A program made the position numbers and the translations under genes. The notes under the pieces were generated by a model. That model was not told where the DNA came from and did no database searches. It saw only the letters and a program-made list of their open reading frames with translations. From the NCBI GenBank assembly GCA_016710325.1, contig JADJXK010000002.1, positions 4,340,001 through 4,404,000 on the forward strand: DNA of 64,000 nt. The letters run 5' to 3'. Positions 6,670 to 16,608 of this stretch are shown here, piece by piece (the first letter of the stretch is position 1; every line of letters begins with the position of its first letter). This stretch comes from Candidatus Leptofilum proximum (GTDB lineage: Bacteria; Chloroflexota; Anaerolineae; Promineifilales; Promineifilaceae).

Positions 6670-9369
6670 ATGACGTTCACAACATTTGGCCGGTACGAAA
6701 TCAAAAATATGCTGGGTCAGGGAGGGATGGCTGAAGTTTACACAGCCTATGACCCGGTGATGGAGCGATTGGTCGCACTCAAGATTATCCGCACAAAGTT
6801 TTCTCAGGATGCGCGTTTTAAGGAACGGTTTTGGCGTGAAGCTAAAACGATTGCCCGGTTGGAACATCGGGCGATCTTGCCGGTTCATGATTTTGGTGAG
6901 GATGAAGTTACTGGCCAATTGTACCTGGTGATGCGCCTGATGCCGGATGTTCTCCACGAGTGGCTAAAGCGTAATAAAATGATTCCGCTGGAGGAGGCCA
7001 GCCTGATTTTGAACCGTCTGGCCGCAGCACTGATGTACGCCCACAACCAGGGTACAGTGCATCGCGATATCAAGCCCGCTAACATTTTGTTGGACGAAGA
7101 AGGGACGGTTTTCCTGGCTGATTTTGGTCTGGCGGCGCCGCTGGACAGCATCGAACTGGGTCAGGTTCCATCGGCTTATGGCGGTTCACCCTTTTACATG
7201 GCGCCGGAGCAGTGGCAGGGGGAAAAGGTCGGTGTGCCGACAGATATTTACCAGTTGGGGGTAACGCTGTTTGAGATATTGACGGGGGAACGGCCGTTTC
7301 CCGGAGCGGATATGCAGGTTCTTTTGGAGGGTCATGTGCATAGTCCACTCCCAGAAGCGTATGCCATCAACCCACAGCTGCCCCGCAAAATTCAGCCCAT
7401 CCTGGCTAAAGCGATGGCCAAAAATCCGCTGGATCGCTACGCTACACCTTTGGAACTGGCAGAAGCCGTAGCCAAACTGCTGCGTCCAGAAAAGATCAAA
7501 AACCGCTATGAGATCAAGGAGGAATTGCAGCATGGCAGCCTGGCGGTGGTTTACCTGGCGCGTGACTTGTTCGAAGATCGGGACGTGGCGCTGAAAATCA
7601 TGAAGCACCGGCTGCTCCGCAATCTGGCGTACCAGCGCCGGTTTCAGCAGGAAAAGCAGGTGATTACCAGCATCCAGCATACGGCCATTGTGCCCGTTTA
7701 TGATGTGGATTTGCACAACGGCCAGCCTTACCTGGCGATGCGGTTTATGGAAGGCGCCTCGCTGCGCGACCGCCTACGTAAGGAACGAACGGTTTCGGTG
7801 GAGGCGGTTTGTCAACAGGGGGAACGTCTCGCTCACGCGCTGGATGCCATTCACCAGAGCCAAAACACGCACGGGAACGTGAATCCAGGCAACGTGCTGC
7901 TGGATACAATGGGCAATGGGTATCTGGCCGATTTTCATATGAACTGCCTGGCTGAGTTAACCGAAGTGGTGGTAGATCAGGAGGAGCCTCTAGGGTATTT
8001 ACCGTACCTGGCGCCAGAGCAGTGGCAAGGTGGGCCAGCCACGCCGCAAACAGACATCTACCAGTTTGGTGTGCTGTTGTTTGAGCTGTTAACCCGGCAC
8101 CGACCTTTTACTGAAACGGCGGTTGCCGATTTGCGTGCCAGCATCGAAAACCAGCCAGCCCCACCCATTACCTCGGTTAATTCAGCGTTGCCGCCGAAGT
8201 TTGATGCAATTTTTGCCGCGGCTCTGGCCAAGCGACCCGGCGACCGCTTCGCTACGGCCAGTGAGCTGGTCTCGCGCTTGAATCAGGCGCGTGAGAGCCA
8301 CGCTTTTGAAACGCTGCGCCAGCACGGCGATGACAGCTACAAAGAAAAGCAGTGGGGGGAAGCGATTGCCTCTTACACTCAGGCATTGGAGATACGGCCG
8401 TATGATTCGGCCGTACGAGCATCTTTAGAACGAGCTGGACGGCGTAAGACGGAATCGGGTATTTTCCACCGCAGTCGGGTGGCCATCGAGGAAGAACGGT
8501 GGAACGATGCGACTCATTTTTTGCTGCAAGTGCCGCCTTCCTCTGAACGGGACGATTTACTGGAGTACGTTGAGCAAAAGGAGCAGGTCGAGCAGCTGTA
8601 TGCCAAGGGCCAGGCCGTCCTGGCGCAGGAGCAGTGGGTAACGGCGCAGCAGCTTCTAGAAGAGACTGACCGGTTAGAACCGAAGTACAAGGATGTCCAT
8701 CGTTTGTTGGGTCAGCTGGCAGAAAAAATCGATGAGGTGCTGGAGCGGGTGCGGCAGGCGATCGATGAGGCGCACTGGTCAGAGGCGCTGGCTTTGCTGC
8801 AAACGGTGGAGGGGCACGAAACGGCCGTTATGCTCCATGAGGAAATTGCTACCCGGCAGAAGAAACAGCGCCAGATGTGGTGGGTGGCCTGGTCGCACAG
8901 TAAAAAGGCAGCCCTGGCGGTGTTCTTGCTCATTGGTGGTACTGTAGCGATTTTGCTCTGGTACTATTCTGGAGTTTGGGGCTGGGGTACGACAGCTTTG
9001 TCCTTGGATGAGGCCAAAGCATGTTTGGCAACGGCCGCGCCGCAGCTGCTGGTGGAGGCGGAAAATGAGATAGGCGTGGTGGTAGAACCCGCTCAACTTC
9101 GAAATGTACCTGGTGAACCAGACGATCTGGCGCTTACATTCGGTTGGCCAGACGGCGCTTTATCTTCAGACTGTCAGGAGTTTGTTGCGGCTGATCCCGG
9201 CCTTGAAAGCACATGGGCCGCTGCGGCAGGGGGGGTTGCGGTAAACGGCCGTTGGACGGCCGTTTACCAGAAGTTAGATCCATCGGTTAACGAAGATACG
9301 ATCGTCATTACCCTGTCGTATGACAATCAGCAGATTCCCTATGAGTATCACTTAACCTTTAGTCCATAG
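6670..9369 (+). CDS. Membrane Ser/Thr protein kinase with tandem kinase and pseudokinase domains
   Basis: 899 residues. Domain 1 (about 6-270) has a full catalytic set: glycine loop LGQGGMAEVY, K38 in VALKII, H131-R132-D133 in HRDIKPAN, D151-F-G, and an APEQ motif. Domain 2 (about 278-545) keeps K309 in VALKIM and APEQ, but HRD is H401-G402-N403, the following lysine is N405, and DFG is D421-F-H, so it should be catalytically dead or very weak. TPR-like helices follow (about 560-735), then one membrane span (about 747-766) and an outer domain of about 130 residues. This is a Hanks-type receptor kinase; the pseudokinase may regulate domain 1 or bind partners. The ATG has an AAAGGG site. The next two genes encode exported proteins, possible partners. 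Confidence 0.9.
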   Translation: MTFTTFGRYEIKNMLGQGGMAEVYTAYDPVMERLVALKIIRTKFSQDARFKERFWREAKTIARLEHRAILPVHDFGEDEVTGQLYLVMRLMPDVLHEWLKRNKMIPLEEASLILNRLAAALMYAHNQGTVHRDIKPANILLDEEGTVFLADFGLAAPLDSIELGQVPSAYGGSPFYMAPEQWQGEKVGVPTDIYQLGVTLFEILTGERPFPGADMQVLLEGHVHSPLPEAYAINPQLPRKIQPILAKAMAKNPLDRYATPLELAEAVAKLLRPEKIKNRYEIKEELQHGSLAVVYLARDLFEDRDVALKIMKHRLLRNLAYQRRFQQEKQVITSIQHTAIVPVYDVDLHNGQPYLAMRFMEGASLRDRLRKERTVSVEAVCQQGERLAHALDAIHQSQNTHGNVNPGNVLLDTMGNGYLADFHMNCLAELTEVVVDQEEPLGYLPYLAPEQWQGGPATPQTDIYQFGVLLFELLTRHRPFTETAVADLRASIENQPAPPITSVNSALPPKFDAIFAAALAKRPGDRFATASELVSRLNQARESHAFETLRQHGDDSYKEKQWGEAIASYTQALEIRPYDSAVRASLERAGRRKTESGIFHRSRVAIEEERWNDATHFLLQVPPSSERDDLLEYVEQKEQVEQLYAKGQAVLAQEQWVTAQQLLEETDRLEPKYKDVHRLLGQLAEKIDEVLERVRQAIDEAHWSEALALLQTVEGHETAVMLHEEIATRQKKQRQMWWVAWSHSKKAALAVFLLIGGTVAILLWYYSGVWGWGTTALSLDEAKACLATAAPQLLVEAENEIGVVVEPAQLRNVPGEPDDLALTFGWPDGALSSDCQEFVAADPGLESTWAAAAGGVAVNGRWTAVYQKLDPSVNEDTIVITLSYDNQQIPYEYHLTFSP

Positions 9370-9396
9370 CGGAAAAACCTTTTAGGGAAGAAAAAC

Positions 9397-10407
9397 ATGA
9401 ACCAAAAGAAGCTTGCAGTTTGGATAACAGTGCTTTTCCTCATCACAGCCTGCGCGAATATGTCGGTGACGGGCACCAATTTCCCCAATCAAGTAGCGAA
9501 TAACAACAGTTGTTCTGCTTCCGTGACCATTCGTGGTAAGGCAGAGGCAGCTCCTGGTGAAACTATTTCACTGTGGTTATCACAGACCAGTCTAGTCTGG
9601 CAGTATGAATGGACAGCCTCCGAAGATAGCTTTCTCAGCAGTCCCCAAGAAAGCACCACAGACCTCACAGTTCCCCAGACCGAAGGATCGGTGGAAGTTT
9701 TTGTATCGGTTACAAATGCTGAAGGCTGTAAGGTAGCCACTGACTCCATAACAATAGTGGTCGCCAGCCCGGCAACCAGCACGCCGACGGCCACGGAAAC
9801 GGCTCAGCCAACAAGCACGCCCACCTTAACCGTCGCTCCCACTGACATACCAACGCTTCAGCCATCCGCCACCCACACTCTGGTCCCGACGCTTGCTTTT
9901 ACGAATACACCGTTCCCCACGCCGCTGCCTTCGCATACACCTACCCCAACGGTTCCAGCTTTTACCATCTTACTGCAAGAGCCAAAAGACGATACCTGTG
10001 TTGGTTCGGACAATGCTGTGTTTGAATGGTTGGCGACACGGCCGTTAAACACCATCGAAGGTATCAATGGAGAGTACTTCGCCATTAACATCTGGTCAGA
10101 TGATTCGCCGCGTTACAGCGTCAGTTGGATTAAAAATCCTAGATACGAAATTGATAACATCACGGATCCGATAGCTGCTTATACCCAACAGATCAACTGT
10201 AGTAGTGAAAAAGGATGTTATTGGAGCGTTGATATGATTGTTTCCCGCGTTGAACGGGGCAGCGGATGGAAACCAGAAAGTTTCACACTAGTCGCATCTA
10301 GCCAAATCCGAAAGTTCTGCACGTATGCAAATCCTGCTCCACCGCCAACAAATACGCCGGTACCTTCACCTACGCCGTGCAATTTACCATCATCTCAATG
10401 TAACTAA
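9397..10407 (+). CDS. Predicted lipoprotein with Ig-like domain and Thr/Pro-rich linker
   Basis: 336 residues. An N-terminal signal ends in the lipobox LITAC with C19 as the lipidated residue. Residues about 35-125 resemble a bacterial Ig/PKD-like beta domain (VTIRGKAEAAPGETISLW, VFVSVTNAEGC). A Thr/Pro/Ser-rich linker runs from about 128 to 185, followed by a globular C-terminal part with several cysteines (DDTCVG, INCSSEKGCYW, KFC) and a short P-T tail. The start has an AGGGAAG site and lies 27 bases after the kinase stop, so co-transcription is likely. Function is not recognised. A role at the surface together with the kinase's outer domain is a guess from position only. Confidence 0.72.
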   Translation: MNQKKLAVWITVLFLITACANMSVTGTNFPNQVANNNSCSASVTIRGKAEAAPGETISLWLSQTSLVWQYEWTASEDSFLSSPQESTTDLTVPQTEGSVEVFVSVTNAEGCKVATDSITIVVASPATSTPTATETAQPTSTPTLTVAPTDIPTLQPSATHTLVPTLAFTNTPFPTPLPSHTPTPTVPAFTILLQEPKDDTCVGSDNAVFEWLATRPLNTIEGINGEYFAINIWSDDSPRYSVSWIKNPRYEIDNITDPIAAYTQQINCSSEKGCYWSVDMIVSRVERGSGWKPESFTLVASSQIRKFCTYANPAPPPTNTPVPSPTPCNLPSSQCN

Positions 10408-10454
10408 AGAGGATAAGCTCGGAAGATTGATTCGGTTGGCACGTCCAAAAACGC

Positions 10455-12110
10455 ATGAATTTAAGTCGAACTAGCCGCCTTGTCTTTATAGCGATAGTAA
10501 CATGTATGACAGTGTGTGTCTTAGGGACTATGCTGTCAGTTATGACAGCTTTGCCTCTTGATGCGGACAGTACAGCAAATGGTGAATTTGATCTCAAGTG
10601 GGAAACAACATCAAGTATCAAGGAACCTATTGAATATCTTTCAGCAGAAGCCATGAAAATCGGCGATAGGGAATTTGTTTACCTCATCGGGGGAGAGATT
10701 GATGGGGTTTCAACAACTCAAGTTTATTTTGCTGAGGTGTTTTCTGACGGGACTCTGTCAACTTGGCAACCAACCTTAGCGGTTTCCCGTGCTTCTGGCC
10801 TCTCTGCGCACAATACGGCCGTAGTGGGTCAGCAACTTTATGTGCTTGGTGGGGATGAACAGGTTCTTTGTGCATCACCCTTGTCCGATGGTTCAATCAA
10901 CAGTTGGAAGCCAACAACCTCGTTAAGAACAGAACTGACTAACTTTGCAATAGCAGTTTTAGAGGATCGAATTTATATAATTGGCGGTTGGTTGAACAAT
11001 GGCCCCACAAGCACGGTTTATTCCGGTAAGACAATGCCGGATTGTGGGCCTATTCAGTGGGTAGATGAGCCTGCCTTGCCAATTAGTTTGTCACATGCTG
11101 CGGCGGGTATCATTGCAAATGAATCTGGGAAGAATTTTTTAGTTGTTGTAGGAGGATGGGTAAATCCAAGCATACAACAATCAATATACACTTCACCTAT
11201 AGATGCGAAAAGTACATCTCCAACCCTTGCAGGATGGAAGGACGGGGCACACATTGGAGAGGGTGTCATATTTCACTCCCTTGCTGTATCTGGTAGAGAG
11301 ATATTCATCATAGGGGGCACGCCAGATGATCTTAAAATATCTGAGTTGATTTATCGATTTCGGATAGAAAACGAAAGTGTGACAGAAATTATTACTTCAG
11401 AGCTCCCGTTAGGAATAGAGAAGCATGATTCAATTGTTGCAGAAAATGGCCAAATTTATTTAGTAGGAGGAATACGAGCCCCTTTAACACAAACTATCGG
11501 GAACTATCAGGTAGCCAGCCTGTATACACCATTGGGTTGGCTAGCAAAAGACAGCAGTACAAAGAGTGAGGTTTTTGCCGGTGATCAAATCACCTATACC
11601 ATTCATTACACCAATAACGGTTTACGGCCGTTAACCAACCTCATCATCACCGATGAAATCCCTACCAATACCTATCTGATCCGCCCAGAGTTTTCTCCTG
11701 GCACACGCATCCTCACCTGGACAGTGCCGACGCTTGAGTTGAATCAATCAGGCAGCACAACCTTTACCGTACAGGTAGTGCCCCCGTTTACGGCCGTTCC
11801 ACCCACTCTCTCCACAGCAACTCCAACTGCCACGGTTCCTAGCATAGATTCCGGCTTAACCTGCTCAACTGGCTGGTCGGGTGGTGGGGGCACGCCAGGA
11901 CCAACCTGTACCCCAACGGCAACACCGATCCCTATCGAGACAACTCTGGCACCCACAGCTACCCCTATACCAGCTACAACTAGAATTTTTAGCTTGACGC
12001 CTATACCTGTCCTCAACCAGGCTTGGATGTGTGAGGCCGAATGGTGTATCCAAAGCAATCCAGTGTTCAACGCCCCTTATCATTTTTATCTCCCCATTGT
12101 TGTGCGATAA
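10455..12110 (+). CDS. Secreted Kelch-like beta-propeller protein with DUF11-type domain
   Basis: 551 residues with a hydrophobic N-terminal signal or anchor segment (about 7-30). Residues about 50-360 contain repeated Y-L-I-G-G / I-Y-I-I-G-G-W type strands (VYLIGGEIDG, LYVLGGDEQ, IYIIGGWLNN, IFIIGGTPDD, IYLVGGIRAP), the pattern of Kelch or galactose-oxidase-like propellers. A DUF11-like beta domain follows (ITYTIHYTNNGLRPLTNL), then a Thr/Pro-rich linker. The protein ends in HFYLPIVVR, matching the Y-L-P-hydrophobic motif in other exported proteins here. It lies 47 bases after the lipoprotein gene and may be the third gene of the kinase operon. Base composition is more AT-rich than its neighbours, and only three octamer copies occur. 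Substrate or partner unknown. Confidence 0.75.
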   Translation: MNLSRTSRLVFIAIVTCMTVCVLGTMLSVMTALPLDADSTANGEFDLKWETTSSIKEPIEYLSAEAMKIGDREFVYLIGGEIDGVSTTQVYFAEVFSDGTLSTWQPTLAVSRASGLSAHNTAVVGQQLYVLGGDEQVLCASPLSDGSINSWKPTTSLRTELTNFAIAVLEDRIYIIGGWLNNGPTSTVYSGKTMPDCGPIQWVDEPALPISLSHAAAGIIANESGKNFLVVVGGWVNPSIQQSIYTSPIDAKSTSPTLAGWKDGAHIGEGVIFHSLAVSGREIFIIGGTPDDLKISELIYRFRIENESVTEIITSELPLGIEKHDSIVAENGQIYLVGGIRAPLTQTIGNYQVASLYTPLGWLAKDSSTKSEVFAGDQITYTIHYTNNGLRPLTNLIITDEIPTNTYLIRPEFSPGTRILTWTVPTLELNQSGSTTFTVQVVPPFTAVPPTLSTATPTATVPSIDSGLTCSTGWSGGGGTPGPTCTPTATPIPIETTLAPTATPIPATTRIFSLTPIPVLNQAWMCEAEWCIQSNPVFNAPYHFYLPIVVR

Positions 12111-12111
12111 A

Positions 12112-12137
12112 AAAGGAGGTGCTTGCGCACCCCCTTT
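12112..12137. terminator. Bidirectional hairpin terminator between convergent genes
   Basis: An 11-bp stem, AAAGGAGGTGC against GCACCCCCTTT with one mismatch and a TTGC loop, sits just after the plus-strand stop at 12110 and 22 bases before the minus-strand stop at 12159. It is flanked by A- and T-rich runs. Confidence 0.75.
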
Positions 12138-12158
12138 CTTCATTCCCTTGCTTACCGT

Positions 12159-14174
12159 TTACCGATTGGCGTAGGTGTTCATGTTGGCATTACGGCTGTG
12201 ATCCTGCGTTTGCGCCGGGTCGCGCATGCCGCTGGTGTGGCACCAGCCTGTCTTGTGCCCCAGGTTGTTGGCCCCGCTCAGCTGGCCGGACCACTTTTCG
12301 ATCACGCCGTCGTCCGGATCGCTCAGGAAGAGATCGGTGGCGATGTTGCAGTAGTCGTAGCGGTACCAGACGTCTTTGAAGGAGGTGGTGTGGTAATAAA
12401 CCCGGCTGCGCGCCCAGCTGGGAATGCCAGACAGCCACAGCGCCGCGCCATCATAGCTCAGGTCCCAGTTGGTGCCGCAGCCTGCGCCGAAGAGCTGGCC
12501 CAGCAGCGCCAGGTTGCCCGCCAGGGCCGTGCCCTGGTACGGTGTGCCCACCGACTGGATCAGGCGGCTGCCGGTGGAATAATCCAGGCCGCTCCAGTAG
12601 TAGGTGTACAGATGCAGCGAGGCCGCCCCGCCCTGGCTGTGGGCTACCACCCCAAAGGACGGATACTGGCTGCCAAAACTGCCAATCAGGTTGGCAAACT
12701 GATCGTGCGTGCGGTTCTGGTTGTAATCCTGGAAGGTCACATCGCTGGTGAAGTCGCCGGTGGGCCAGACGCCGCCGGAGCAGTAGCCGTGCACCAGCAT
12801 GAGCACGCCGCCCGGCGCGTTGGGCGCGGGCTGATTGGCGGTCACGGCCGTTGGCCGTTCACCCATCAACATCTCTTCCGTAACCTCGGTAACGGCCGTT
12901 TCCGCCACCCCTCTACTCACTGTTTCCGGAATCGTCACCGCGACGCTGTCTAGCGAGGTGAGCGGGATGTGGGTTTGTACGTCCTGCAGGCGCACGTTGC
13001 GCAGTTCAAACGGGGCGGTGGCGTTGGCCAAGGAAAGCCAACGGCCGTCCACGCTCACCGACACGCCATCAGCCGTAGGGGTCACCAGGCCGCCCACCCA
13101 GGTGACTGGAATCATCTGCCCGTTGGCATCCGTGCCCCACAGCTCGGCATAGAGCTGTACCTGAGCGACGTCGGCGGTGGTTGTGGTGCCCAGGTTCATG
13201 TTCAGGCGATTGAGGCCATCAGCCGAGGCGGTGACCGGGCCTCCATTCAGGGCGATCGTCTGGTCCACCACGGGGAAGATGTGCTCCGTGGTGCGCAGCA
13301 CCGGCGCGCCGTCGGGTGTCTGGCCGCGCATCGTTACCTGGGCGGTGTACTGCCCGGCCACTTGCGGTGTCACCAGTGCGCCAAAAACGCCGTCGTTGGC
13401 CGCGCCGTCACCGTGACGGCCGTCGTCAAACATCATCAGGCGCTGCTCCCGGCCATCGGGGGCGATGAGCCGCATTTGGGCGCGGCGAATGATATTGGCC
13501 GCTGCCGCAGGGGCACTGGCGCCGCTGTCCAGCGTGGCGTCGTAGGCGTAGGCGACCAGGCCCACCGGGCTGCCGGTCCACAAGTTGTAGCTGCTGAGAT
13601 GGGCGTAAATCTGGTACGGGCTGTCGTTGGAGAGCAAAAGATAGCCGCTGGGGCCGTTGGTGGCGCTGGGGCGTACGGCCGTTCGCACCGTCACCTGCCA
13701 ATCGCCCCGGGCGGGATGGGCAAAGGTGTAAATATCGCCGGAAAACGACTGCTGCTCCAGGCCAATCTGCCCGCTGCGCTGCACCACACCAGACTGCTCA
13801 ATGCCCTGGCCCAGGCGCATCGATTGGCCCGCCGGGGAGTTAAGGGTCAGCTCCCAACTGGCGGTGTCGGGGCTGAGCACCATAACCGACATCTCGCTGC
13901 GGCTGTCTACCAGCAGGGAATCTTGCCACTGCCAGCTGCCGTCGGCGGCTTTGCTGAAGGTGACGGGAATCATGGCGGTGCGGGAGCGGACCCCCATTTC
14001 GACCGGGTTGGGCAGTTGGGAACGGCCGTCTAACACGTCGCTCCCTGGGCCAGCCACCTGTTTGGTAAACACCTGGGCTGGTTCTTCCGCTGCGGAGGGT
14101 GCGGCCAGTCCGCCTGCGGCCAGGAACAGGGCCGCCAGCAAAGCCATCAAGATTGCCAATCGTCGCTTTTGCAT
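12159..14174 (-). CDS. Secreted alpha/beta hydrolase (lipase/esterase-like) with N-terminal beta domains
   Basis: 671 residues. A clear signal peptide (MQKRRLAILMALLAALFLAA) precedes long beta-rich regions, about 40-430, resembling Ig-like or choice-of-anchor domains. The C-terminal third is an alpha/beta hydrolase: MLVHGYCSGGVW at the oxyanion region and VVAHSQGGAASLH with the nucleophile serine. A late DPDDGVIEKW aspartate and the NLGHKTGW histidine could complete the triad. The family hydrolyses ester bonds in lipids or small esters outside the cell. The start at 14174 is preferred over 14231 because it has an AAGGAG site ten bases upstream and opens directly on the signal peptide. It stands alone between two terminators, so it is probably monocistronic. 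Confidence 0.8.
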   Translation of the reverse strand: MQKRRLAILMALLAALFLAAGGLAAPSAAEEPAQVFTKQVAGPGSDVLDGRSQLPNPVEMGVRSRTAMIPVTFSKAADGSWQWQDSLLVDSRSEMSVMVLSPDTASWELTLNSPAGQSMRLGQGIEQSGVVQRSGQIGLEQQSFSGDIYTFAHPARGDWQVTVRTAVRPSATNGPSGYLLLSNDSPYQIYAHLSSYNLWTGSPVGLVAYAYDATLDSGASAPAAAANIIRRAQMRLIAPDGREQRLMMFDDGRHGDGAANDGVFGALVTPQVAGQYTAQVTMRGQTPDGAPVLRTTEHIFPVVDQTIALNGGPVTASADGLNRLNMNLGTTTTADVAQVQLYAELWGTDANGQMIPVTWVGGLVTPTADGVSVSVDGRWLSLANATAPFELRNVRLQDVQTHIPLTSLDSVAVTIPETVSRGVAETAVTEVTEEMLMGERPTAVTANQPAPNAPGGVLMLVHGYCSGGVWPTGDFTSDVTFQDYNQNRTHDQFANLIGSFGSQYPSFGVVAHSQGGAASLHLYTYYWSGLDYSTGSRLIQSVGTPYQGTALAGNLALLGQLFGAGCGTNWDLSYDGAALWLSGIPSWARSRVYYHTTSFKDVWYRYDYCNIATDLFLSDPDDGVIEKWSGQLSGANNLGHKTGWCHTSGMRDPAQTQDHSRNANMNTYANR

Positions 14175-14218
14175 GTTCAGTTTTACTCCTTCTGTGGGGT
14201 TGGTAGATTCAACAATAA

Positions 14219-14261
14219 AAAACACCGACAATTGAGAAAGTTTTCAAATTGTCGGTGTTTT
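14219..14261 (-). terminator. Rho-independent terminator after the molybdopterin-subunit gene
   Basis: A perfect 15-bp inverted repeat (14219-14233 and 14247-14261) with a 13-nt loop, followed on the minus strand by a T-rich run. It lies 35 bases downstream of the stop at 14296 and ends the minus-strand hydroxylase operon. Confidence 0.85.
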
Positions 14262-14295
14262 GAGGATGAACCGGAAAAAGCGTAGCAGATTTTGC

Positions 14296-16539
14296 CTAGC
14301 GGTGTATGCTAACTTCCTGCAATTTAGCTACAACGCGGTCAGGCGTCAGCGGGATTTCGTCGAACCAGACGCCAGTGGCATCGTGAACGGCCGCAACGAT
14401 GGCCGGTGCCAGCGGCAGGAAGGGCATCTCGGCCATGCCGCGTGCGCCCCACGGGCCAATCGGGTCCGGCACTTCCATGATGACCGACTGCACAATCTCC
14501 GGCACGTCCTTGATGCCGGGGATGAGGTATTGGCTGAGGAATGGGTTGAGGATACGGCCGTCTTTCACCTGCAAATTTTCCATTATCGCATAGCCATGCG
14601 CCTGCACCACCGCACCCTCAATCTGGCCCTCGATGAGCACCGGATTGATCGCCTTGCCTACGTCGTTGGCGCAAACAACCTTGTCCACGCGAATGTGGCC
14701 AGTTTCGATGTCCACCGTCACTTCCACCGCTTCGGCCACGTAGCCGTAGGTGAAGTTGGGCATGCAGACGCCGGTTTCGGCGTCGTACGGCTGCGTGCCG
14801 GGCGGCACGTAGCGATGACGGCCAATGGCCGGGCGATCCTCGTTGGTCCAGGCCGTAAGCGCCGCTTCGGCCGCGCCGCGAATGGAGTTGCCCGCCATCC
14901 ACGTCAGGCGTGAGGCGGACGTCGAGCCGGAGTTGCCGCTGCTGGCCGTGTCGGACATGTCCAGCTCGACCAGGTTCACATCAACGCCCACGGCCGCAGC
15001 CACCATCTGGCGGAAAGCAGTGTGCGCACCCTGGCCCACGTCGGCCCCGGCGTGGCGCAGCACCACACGCTCGATTTGCGTTTTGCCGTGCAGCTCAATG
15101 ATAGCCTCACAACTTTCCGGCGCACCAAAAGAGAAGCCCACGTTCTTAAACGAGCAGGCAAAACCCCGCCCGCGGCGCAGCCCCTTGGGGTTGCCGGGCA
15201 GCGATTGAATGCTGTTAAACGACGACTGATTACCGTCCACCGCTAACCGTTCACCGTTCACCGGCCACCCCACTTCGCTGGCACAGCGCTCCACTACCTC
15301 GGCCATGCTGATGCCGGGTGGAGGCGGAGTCTGCACGGTGAGCAGGCTGCCTTCACGCAGCACGTTTTTCAGGCGAATTTCTACCGGGCTGAGGCCCAGC
15401 GCTTCGGCCAGCTTGTTCATCTGCGTTTCGGCGGTGAAAGCGCCCTGTGGCCCGCCAAAGCCGCGGAAGGCGCCGCCGGGCACGTTGTTGGTGGTGATGG
15501 CGTAGCTGTCGATGTGGGCGTGGGGGATTTCATACGGGCCGGTGACCATGAGGTGGAAGTTGCCCAGCACTTTGGGGCTGGTGTAGGTATAGGCCCCGCT
15601 GTCCATGTGCACGGTGGCGGAAACGGCCGTAACCTTCCCCTCTTTTGTCGCGCCCCACCTGGTATTTACCGTCGCCTGGTGCCGCTTGTGGTGGCCCAAA
15701 ATGCTCTCTTCACGCGTCCAGATGATGCGCACCGGGCGGTTGATGCCGCGCTCGTGCAGCCGTTTGGCCGCCAGACCCAGCACAATTTGCAAAGACATAT
15801 CTTCCTTGCCGCCAAACGCACCGCCGATGGCCGGGTAGATGATGCGTACCTGCTCCTCCGGCAGGCCCAGCGAATGGGCCACCTGTTCCCGGTCTTCATG
15901 CGCCCACTGCCCGCCAAATTCCACGGTCACACGTCCCTTGTCGTCGATGAAGCCAACGCCCGCTTCGGGCTGCAAGTAGGCATGTTCCTGCCAGGGCAAA
16001 TGATAGGTGCCTTCGATGATAACATCCGCTTCGGCCCAGCCAGCTTCCATGTCACCCTTGCGAATCTGGTACTTTTTCAGGATGTTGCTGCCGTGCCAGG
16101 GGTGGAGGATCACCTCATCCTTCAGCGCCTCTGCCATGGTGCTGACAATGGGCAGCGGTTCCCATTCGATTTTGATGAGGCTGCGGGCCTGGGCAGCGGC
16201 CGTTTCCGTTTCGGCAATGATGACGGCCACGTGATCCCCTTCCCAGCGGCTGATGTCGGCGTGGGGACTGCTGCTGCCCAACCCCACCAGCACCGGCTGG
16301 TCGGGTACGCCGAGGCCGTAGCCATTCACCGGCACGTCTTTGGCGGTGAGGATGGCCACCACGCCGGGCACCGTCTCGGCCGCTGCGGTATCCATGGAAA
16401 TCATGCGGGCATGGGGCTGGTTGCTAAACATCACCTTGCCATGCAGCAAATTTTCCGGGGTAATGTCTCCGGCATACAGCGTTTCGCCGGTGACTTTGCC
16501 AGGAGCGTCTACGCGATAAACAGATTGGGACTTGAGCAT
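14296..16539 (-). CDS. Molybdenum hydroxylase large subunit (xanthine dehydrogenase / aldehyde oxidase family, molybdopterin-binding)
   Basis: 747 residues, the usual length for a separate molybdopterin subunit. Seen: the N-terminal a/b-hammerhead domain starting at VDAPGKVTGETLYAGDI; GGQWAHEDREQVA; the cofactor-binding GGAFRGFGGPQG near residue 355; and near the C-terminus RGMAEMPFLPLAPAI, where E704 matches the catalytic glutamate position. The enzyme hydroxylates a purine, aldehyde or N-heterocycle, passing electrons to 2Fe-2S and FAD centres encoded by the gene at 18390. About 20 residues near 15231-15290 (VNGERLAVDGNQ) come from ACCGTTCACCG-type repeat DNA. The insertion sequence lies directly upstream. 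Removing 16571-18007 would put this start about 42 bases after the 18019 gene, as expected for one operon. Confidence 0.88.
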   Translation of the reverse strand: MLKSQSVYRVDAPGKVTGETLYAGDITPENLLHGKVMFSNQPHARMISMDTAAAETVPGVVAILTAKDVPVNGYGLGVPDQPVLVGLGSSSPHADISRWEGDHVAVIIAETETAAAQARSLIKIEWEPLPIVSTMAEALKDEVILHPWHGSNILKKYQIRKGDMEAGWAEADVIIEGTYHLPWQEHAYLQPEAGVGFIDDKGRVTVEFGGQWAHEDREQVAHSLGLPEEQVRIIYPAIGGAFGGKEDMSLQIVLGLAAKRLHERGINRPVRIIWTREESILGHHKRHQATVNTRWGATKEGKVTAVSATVHMDSGAYTYTSPKVLGNFHLMVTGPYEIPHAHIDSYAITTNNVPGGAFRGFGGPQGAFTAETQMNKLAEALGLSPVEIRLKNVLREGSLLTVQTPPPPGISMAEVVERCASEVGWPVNGERLAVDGNQSSFNSIQSLPGNPKGLRRGRGFACSFKNVGFSFGAPESCEAIIELHGKTQIERVVLRHAGADVGQGAHTAFRQMVAAAVGVDVNLVELDMSDTASSGNSGSTSASRLTWMAGNSIRGAAEAALTAWTNEDRPAIGRHRYVPPGTQPYDAETGVCMPNFTYGYVAEAVEVTVDIETGHIRVDKVVCANDVGKAINPVLIEGQIEGAVVQAHGYAIMENLQVKDGRILNPFLSQYLIPGIKDVPEIVQSVIMEVPDPIGPWGARGMAEMPFLPLAPAIVAAVHDATGVWFDEIPLTPDRVVAKLQEVSIHR

Positions 16540-16608
16540 ACTTTTTCTCGATTTGGTGGATTAGTTTTAATTTTCCCGGAAACTTCATTGCGCAGTTCAA
16601 ACCATTTA

